DNA from: CAZBYL01 sp964496275
Lineage (GTDB): Bacteria > Synergistota > Synergistia > Synergistales > Synergistaceae
Length of the DNA: 9,063 bases
NCBI GenBank assembly: GCA_964496275.1
Contig: CAZBYL010000069.1
Span: 1 to 9,063, forward strand
Reading direction: 5' to 3'
In this document: one piece after another, positions 5,155 to 9,063 of the stretch
How the letters are laid out: every line of letters begins with the position of its first letter
How positions within the stretch are numbered: position 1 is the first letter of the stretch
Notes under the pieces: generated by a model
What the model was told of the DNA's origin: nothing
What the model saw: the letters and a program-made list of their open reading frames with translations, nothing else
Databases searched by the model: none
Translations under genes and position numbers: made by a program

Positions 5155-5963
5155 TGTAATAACAACCTATCCGCAAATACAGCCAACATTATAAAGAGAA
5201 GAAAAATTATCGAGGCTATACTGTCCGCTTTTTTCCATGCAAGCGGATACATACGCACTCGTCCGCGCCCTCCCCTGTAGCACCTTGCCTCCATTGCGGA
5301 AGCTAGAGTATCTGCACGTTGAAATATGAGCACAAACATTGGTATCAGTATTGGAATATATGATTTTGCCCTTTTTATCAGTCCGCCTGTCTCAAAGTCG
5401 GCTCCCCTTGACGCCTGTGATTTCATGATGCGTTCCGTCTCTTCAAAAAGTGTGGGGATAAACCTAAGAGCTATTGTCATCATCATCGCAGTTTCGTGAG
5501 CCGGGAAGCCTATTTTTTTGAGCGGCGACAACAAGATCTCAAGCCCGTCAGAGAGTTCGGATGGACTTGTCGTGAGCGACAGTATAGAAGCATACATTAC
5601 AAGATAGAGCAGCCGCATGGATAATTTAAACGCCATAACAACACCCTGCGCCGTTATGGATAATCCGAATATTGTTATAAGCGGGTCTCCCGAAGTCAAA
5701 AACAAGTGCATTATTGATGTGAAAACAATTAAAAAAATTATAGGCTTAGCTGAGCGCAGCATTGCCGAAAACGGTATTTTCGAGTTATACGCTATGTAGG
5801 GCAGAAATGCCCCCCACAGAAAAATAGAAGGGAATGAGTCAGAGATAAATATAGCAACCATTGCAGCTACTGTAAGAAGAAGCTTGCATCTCGGATCAAG
5901 TCTGTGGACAGGAGAATCCGCCGGTATATACTGCCCGAGAGCAATACTGTTCATCATAGACAA
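5133..5963 (-). CDS. ecfT: ECF transporter transmembrane component EcfT
   Basis: EcfT is the membrane scaffold of group II energy-coupling-factor importers. It joins the two ATPases to interchangeable substrate-binding S components for vitamins or metals. The family opening is clear (IALGQYIPADSPVHRLDPR, residues 7-25), followed by about five hydrophobic segments (roughly 27-58, 73-90, 104-130, 201-215 and 247-265). The two coupling-helix signatures appear as ASRGADF (residues 184-190) and EARCYRGG (225-232), in place of the textbook Ala-Arg-Gly. Start choice: TTG at 5963 has GGGGGTG (5969-5975) at good spacing (7 bases after the G run). ATG at 5957 or 5954 would be two or three residues shorter but 13 or more bases from that site. 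One base separates it from the ecfA2 stop. No S component is encoded in this window. Confidence 0.95.
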   Translation of the reverse strand: MSMMNSIALGQYIPADSPVHRLDPRCKLLLTVAAMVAIFISDSFPSIFLWGAFLPYIAYNSKIPFSAMLRSAKPIIFLIVFTSIMHLFLTSGDPLITIFGLSITAQGVVMAFKLSMRLLYLVMYASILSLTTSPSELSDGLEILLSPLKKIGFPAHETAMMMTIALRFIPTLFEETERIMKSQASRGADFETGGLIKRAKSYIPILIPMFVLIFQRADTLASAMEARCYRGGRGRVRMYPLAWKKADSIASIIFLLFIMLAVFADRLLLQCVMLLK

Positions 5964-5964
5964 A

Positions 5965-6801
5965 TCAGCACCCCCTTGCTACCATTTCGGCAAGACGGTA
6001 CGGTTCCCACTCAACACCGCTTATCTTGCCCGCTTCATATAAGATTTTCGAGAGCATTAAAACATCAGGCAGGGCAAGGCTATCCGGCTTTCCGAAACAC
6101 AGCGCACGAGCCGTCTCTTCCGGAGTACCCCATGAGATACTTTTACCATGCTCGAGAATAAGTATTTTATCGCTTATTGTAAGAGCAAGCTCAAGGTCAT
6201 GAGTTATATGTACGACGCCGACTCCGTTTTTCGCACTGACCTTCAAAACTTCGATAAGTTCTTCTGTTCCTGATGCATCAAGTCCTGCCGTAGGTTCGTC
6301 CAAGACAATATAATCTGGCTTTGATGCCAGAATAGACGCAATGGCAACGCGCCTTTTCTGACCGCCCGAAAGCGTAAAGGGATTTTTTTTAAGAATATCC
6401 TCGCTTAACCCCATTACCGACATGGCAGATATAACCCTGTCATGAATTTCAGATTTGTCCACTCCCCAGTTGATAGGGCCAAAGGACAATTCGTCCTCGA
6501 CAGTTTCGGAAAATATCTGCTGTTCCGGGTATTGGAAGACAAGCCCCACTTTTTCCCTTATACGGCGTAGATTTTCGGAACGCTCGGCAGGATTCAGCCC
6601 ATCCACAATGACTTCACCTGACTGCGGCACAATCAGAGCGTTGAGGTGTTGAGCAAGCGTAGACTTGCCGCTGCCTGTTTGGCCGACAATCGATATTATT
6701 TCTCCGCGCTCAGCCTGTAAAGATACACCGTCAAGCGCTGTTATTTCTGTGGGAAGCCCCGCATTGTAGGTACATTTCAATTCTTTTACTGTTATAGGCA
6801 T
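5965..6801 (-). CDS. ecfA2: ECF transporter ATP-binding protein EcfA2
   Basis: The second ATPase of the ECF energy module, which forms a heterodimer with EcfA1 on the cytoplasmic side of EcfT. All ABC motifs are present: Walker A GQTGSGKST (40-48), Q-loop Q90 in VFQYPEQQ, signature LSGGQKRR (144-151), Walker B YIVLDEP with catalytic E169, D-loop at about 171-176 and switch H201. The VFQYPEQQ Q-loop and LDEPTAGLDA are typical of the EcfA2 branch. The length of 278 residues is normal. It overlaps the end of ecfA1 by 10 bases and lies in the -1 frame relative to it. The ATG at 6801 has no clear ribosome binding site, only a run of eight A, so it is either translationally coupled to ecfA1 or reached by frameshifting. 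Confidence 0.96.
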   Translation of the reverse strand: MPITVKELKCTYNAGLPTEITALDGVSLQAERGEIISIVGQTGSGKSTLAQHLNALIVPQSGEVIVDGLNPAERSENLRRIREKVGLVFQYPEQQIFSETVEDELSFGPINWGVDKSEIHDRVISAMSVMGLSEDILKKNPFTLSGGQKRRVAIASILASKPDYIVLDEPTAGLDASGTEELIEVLKVSAKNGVGVVHITHDLELALTISDKILILEHGKSISWGTPEETARALCFGKPDSLALPDVLMLSKILYEAGKISGVEWEPYRLAEMVARGC

Positions 6802-7622
6802 AATATTTTTTTTATCTCACAAATCTCGGCTTTTGTCGCTGCCGGGATTATTTTCCTCTCTATAAGCGCGTCGCGCAGTACAGCTATAGGTGGCTTTGCA
6901 AAATTCATTGTTCTGAGTTCTGTTTCGGATTTTTCAAGGAATTCCGCTACCGTACCCTGCCAAGAGATTTTTCCGACGTCCAGTACAACGACTCTGTCGG
7001 CAGCAAGTATTTCGTCCAGTCTGTGAGTAACCTGAACAATTGTGACGCCCTTTGTATGCTGCTCTTTTACAATAGCCATAAAATCTTTTCTCGCTGAGGG
7101 GTCCAGCATAGACATTGCCTCATCAAGAAGTATTGCACGAGGCTCGACAGCAAGCACACCTGCAATAGCAAGCCGCTGTTTTTGTCCGCCCGAGAGCGAC
7201 GCGACAGGCGATTTTCTTTTTTCCCAAAGTCCGGCAGACATAAGCGCACACTGCACTCTTTTTTGTATTTCGGAAGACGTAAACCCCAGATTTTCGGGAC
7301 CAAATGCAGTATCTTCTTCCACTACTGCGGCGACAATTTGATCTTCAGGGTTTTGAAACACCATTGACACCTTGGCACGAACGGCTTCTGCCGTCTCTTC
7401 GGCGCATGTCCGAATTCCATCCACAATACAAACGCCCTGCGTCGGTATCAGCAGGGCATTAAATAACTTCATCAGGGTCGATTTTCCCGAGCCGTTTGAG
7501 CCGAGAAGGACAACCCACTCGCCGGCGCGGATTTCCAGATCAAGGCTGTAAATAGTATTATCTACAGCCCCCTGATACCGGAATTCCGCACCCTTGAGAG
7601 AAAGGGTTATGCCGAAACTCAT
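6792..7622 (-). CDS. ecfA1: ECF transporter ATP-binding protein EcfA1
   Basis: The first ATPase of the ECF energy module. Motifs in order are Walker A GSNGSGKST (41-49), Q-loop Q90 in VFQNPEDQI, signature LSGGQKQR (143-150), Walker B AILLDEAM with catalytic E168, D-loop SMLDP and switch H200. The N-P-E-D-Q-I Q-loop and L-D-E-A-x-S-M-L-D-P are typical of EcfA1. The usual Thr after LDEA is Met here, which should not affect catalysis. It starts six bases after the rplQ stop with no recognisable ribosome binding site, so coupling to rplQ is likely. The C-terminal codons EIKKILCL contain the A8 run described under findings. The length of 276 residues is normal. Confidence 0.96.
   Translation of the reverse strand: MSFGITLSLKGAEFRYQGAVDNTIYSLDLEIRAGEWVVLLGSNGSGKSTLMKLFNALLIPTQGVCIVDGIRTCAEETAEAVRAKVSMVFQNPEDQIVAAVVEEDTAFGPENLGFTSSEIQKRVQCALMSAGLWEKRKSPVASLSGGQKQRLAIAGVLAVEPRAILLDEAMSMLDPSARKDFMAIVKEQHTKGVTIVQVTHRLDEILAADRVVVLDVGKISWQGTVAEFLEKSETELRTMNFAKPPIAVLRDALIERKIIPAATKAEICEIKKILCL
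6799..6813 (-). other. A8 run in -1 slippery phase at the ecfA1/ecfA2 overlap
   Basis: Eight consecutive A (6806-6813, minus strand) lie in ecfA1 as ATA AAA AAA ATA, so the heptamer A AAA AAA is in the phase needed for -1 slippage. After a -1 shift the next codons are AAT, ATT and then the ecfA2 ATG at 6801, with no stop between. Function is inference only. Confidence 0.4.
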
Positions 7623-7628
7623 TCTGAG

Positions 7629-7982
7629 CTAGTCAACCAGCTGGATGACCGCCATCTCAGAGGCGTCACCGAGGCGAGCGCCGAGTTTTACTATTCTCGT
7701 GTATCCACCGTTACGGTTGGCGTACTTTGGTCCGAGTTCATCGAAGAGTCTTGTGACAGCCTCTTTATGGGGCATACGGGCTATTACCAGACGGCGATCG
7801 TTTATCCCGCCTGACTTTGCCTTTGTTATGAGCTTTTCAGCCACACGGCGAACTTCCTTCGCTCTTGTAACTGTCGTCACTATGCTGCCCTCAACGAAGA
7901 GACTGGCTGCCATGTTTCCGAGCATGGCCCACCTATGGGAACTGCAGCGTCCCAACCGCCTCGTTGCTACGCGGTGTCTCAT
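7629..7982 (-). CDS. rplQ: 50S ribosomal protein L17
   Basis: L17 is a component of the large ribosomal subunit near the exit tunnel. The 117-residue protein matches the bacterial family along its whole length: MRHRVATRRLGRCSSHRWAM at the start, TTVTRAKEVRRVAEKLIT (36-53), the FDELGPKYANRNGGYTRI block and the final MAVIQLVD. It starts three bases after the rpoA stop. Its strong ribosome binding site AGGAGG (7991-7996) lies within the last rpoA codons, eight bases from the ATG, so its translation is tied to rpoA. rpoA-rplQ is a near-universal bacterial gene pair. Confidence 0.98.
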   Translation of the reverse strand: MRHRVATRRLGRCSSHRWAMLGNMAASLFVEGSIVTTVTRAKEVRRVAEKLITKAKSGGINDRRLVIARMPHKEAVTRLFDELGPKYANRNGGYTRIVKLGARLGDASEMAVIQLVD

Positions 7983-7985
7983 TTA

Positions 7986-9050
7986 CTACTCCTCCTTCTG
8001 CTTCTTTGCGTTTGTATCAATATCATCATCGTCGTCATCAAGAGGAGTGCTTATGTCTCCGCTAAGATGAAGGTCGAATTTGGACAGTTTCTCCTCAATC
8101 TCTCTTAGAGAGATTTTGCCTAGATTGCGTATCTTAAGAAGGTCGTCTCTTGTCCTCGAGACAAGCTCTCCGATGATATGCACTCCGCCGCGGAGGAGAC
8201 AGTTTTCACTGCGAACGGAAAGCTCCAGATCGCGAACAGGCCTTGCGTAGATAGAATTCTCACCCATGGGAAATCCCTGTATAGTCGCCTGCTTATCCGA
8301 AACAGGGGCAGATACGGATTTGGCCGCCTCGTCTCCCTTTATTATTTCGTCAAGCGCGCTGCTTCCCGGGCCGGCAAGGAAGTCAACTATCGAGGCATAG
8401 TAGCTCTTAAGTATTCTGCTTGCCTGGATAACTGCGACTTCCGGAGTAACAACTCCGTTTGTCCATATTTCCATGGTAAGGCTGTCATAGTCCGTACGCT
8501 GTCCCATTCGTTTGTCCTGAATATCATATTTAACTCTCCGTACAGGAGAAAAGAGAGCGTCTGCCTGTAGCGCATCAACAGGAAGATACGAAGCTCTTGG
8601 ACGATCGATCGGAGCATAACCGGTTCCCGTTCCGACGTAGATGTCCATCACTATCGAATGACCTTCTTCAATTGAGCACATATAGGCATCGGGATCGGGG
8701 AACTCTACTTCACTGTCAGGTTCTATGTCAGCCGCAGTTATTATCTTAGGGCCCGTGACCTCAAGATGAAGAGTTCTGACCGAACCGGAATGGCAGCGAA
8801 CCGGTATATGTTTTAGGTTCACCAGAAGCTCTATCACGTCTTCCTTAACGCCGGGCATGGTGCTGAATTCATGCAAAACGCCCTCAACACGGACTGCCAG
8901 AATTGCGGCGCCACTGATGGAAGAAAGCAGCACTCTGCGGAGAGAATTGCCGAGTGTTACCCCATAGCCTCTTTCAAGAGGTTCAATGGTTATCTTGCCG
9001 TACGACGTGGTGGATTCTTGTACTATGATCTCATGACGATCATGCTCCAT
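7986..9050 (-). CDS. rpoA: DNA-directed RNA polymerase subunit alpha
   Basis: Alpha forms the dimer on which RNA polymerase assembles; its C-terminal domain contacts promoter UP elements and activators. From ATG 9050 it is 354 residues. The N-terminal domain (about 1-228) has the typical ITIEPLERGYGVTLGNSLRR and DKRMGQRTDYDSL blocks. A linker of about 35 residues leads to the C-terminal domain (about 268-325), with PVRDLELSVRSENCL and IRNLGKISLREIEEKL. The DNA-contact arginine and asparagine (E. coli R265, N268) are conserved, but the residue aligned with K298 is Ile. The tail is a run of six aspartates followed by a lysine-rich end. GTG at 9062 is an alternative start four codons upstream at the window edge; GGTGGGGGAG at 9054-9063 supports the ATG. 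Confidence 0.97.
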   Translation of the reverse strand: MEHDRHEIIVQESTTSYGKITIEPLERGYGVTLGNSLRRVLLSSISGAAILAVRVEGVLHEFSTMPGVKEDVIELLVNLKHIPVRCHSGSVRTLHLEVTGPKIITAADIEPDSEVEFPDPDAYMCSIEEGHSIVMDIYVGTGTGYAPIDRPRASYLPVDALQADALFSPVRRVKYDIQDKRMGQRTDYDSLTMEIWTNGVVTPEVAVIQASRILKSYYASIVDFLAGPGSSALDEIIKGDEAAKSVSAPVSDKQATIQGFPMGENSIYARPVRDLELSVRSENCLLRGGVHIIGELVSRTRDDLLKIRNLGKISLREIEEKLSKFDLHLSGDISTPLDDDDDDIDTNAKKQKEE

Positions 9051-9063
9051 ATTCTCCCCCACC

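Noticed and set aside
5133..7622. A complete vitamin transporter with its own S component
   Set aside because: Only the two ATPases and EcfT are present; no S-component gene lies in the window, so the substrate cannot be named. This fits a shared group II module.
7645..8070. Plus-strand frame of 141 codons opposite rplQ and the end of rpoA
   Set aside because: Shadow of two certain housekeeping genes, low-complexity serine runs, no recognisable domain.

Overview
All protein-coding genes in this window read on the minus strand, so transcription runs from right to left. The gene set suggests a Gram-negative-type anaerobe, most likely of the Synergistota. The order rpoA, rplQ, ecfA1, ecfA2, ecfT, truA resembles that of Firmicutes, but a rod-shape actin gene follows it. 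The next transcription unit carries a DUF3084 protein, a family I know mainly from cyanobacteria and Synergistota. This assignment is inference from gene content and was not tested by a search.

Right part (about 9050 to 3261): a tightly packed housekeeping operon. rpoA (RNA polymerase alpha) and rplQ (ribosomal protein L17) are followed by the energy module of a group II ECF vitamin/metal transporter (two ATPases and the transmembrane EcfT), then the tRNA pseudouridine synthase TruA. Gaps are a few bases, or the genes overlap. After a 94-base leader comes mreB, which very probably begins at a TTG codon. A strong intrinsic terminator with an unusually long, interrupted hairpin (3175-3238) closes the operon. 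No mreC or mreD follows.

Middle to left (about 3090 to 476): a second unit, probably starting from a promoter near 3059-3087. It encodes a YkgJ-type cysteine-cluster protein, a membrane-anchored coiled-coil DUF3084 protein, a small two-CxxC zinc-ribbon protein and a GNAT acetyltransferase. The last two genes overlap. None of these four has a firmly known function. Two of them carry cysteine metal-site motifs.

Left end (1 to 475): an AT-rich stretch with several inverted repeats and no complete gene. At its left edge a recognisable promoter, a ribosome binding site and 13 codons of a cysteine-rich protein mark the start of a third unit that runs out of the window.

Most of the window is ordinary core genome. 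The points most worth a second look are a correctly phased A8 slippery run at the ecfA1/ecfA2 junction that could yield a fused ATPase, the leader and TTG start of mreB, the position of mreB away from mreCD, and the uncharacterised YkgJ-DUF3084-zinc-ribbon-GNAT unit. I see no clear evidence of a new defence system, mobile element, CRISPR array or RNA gene.
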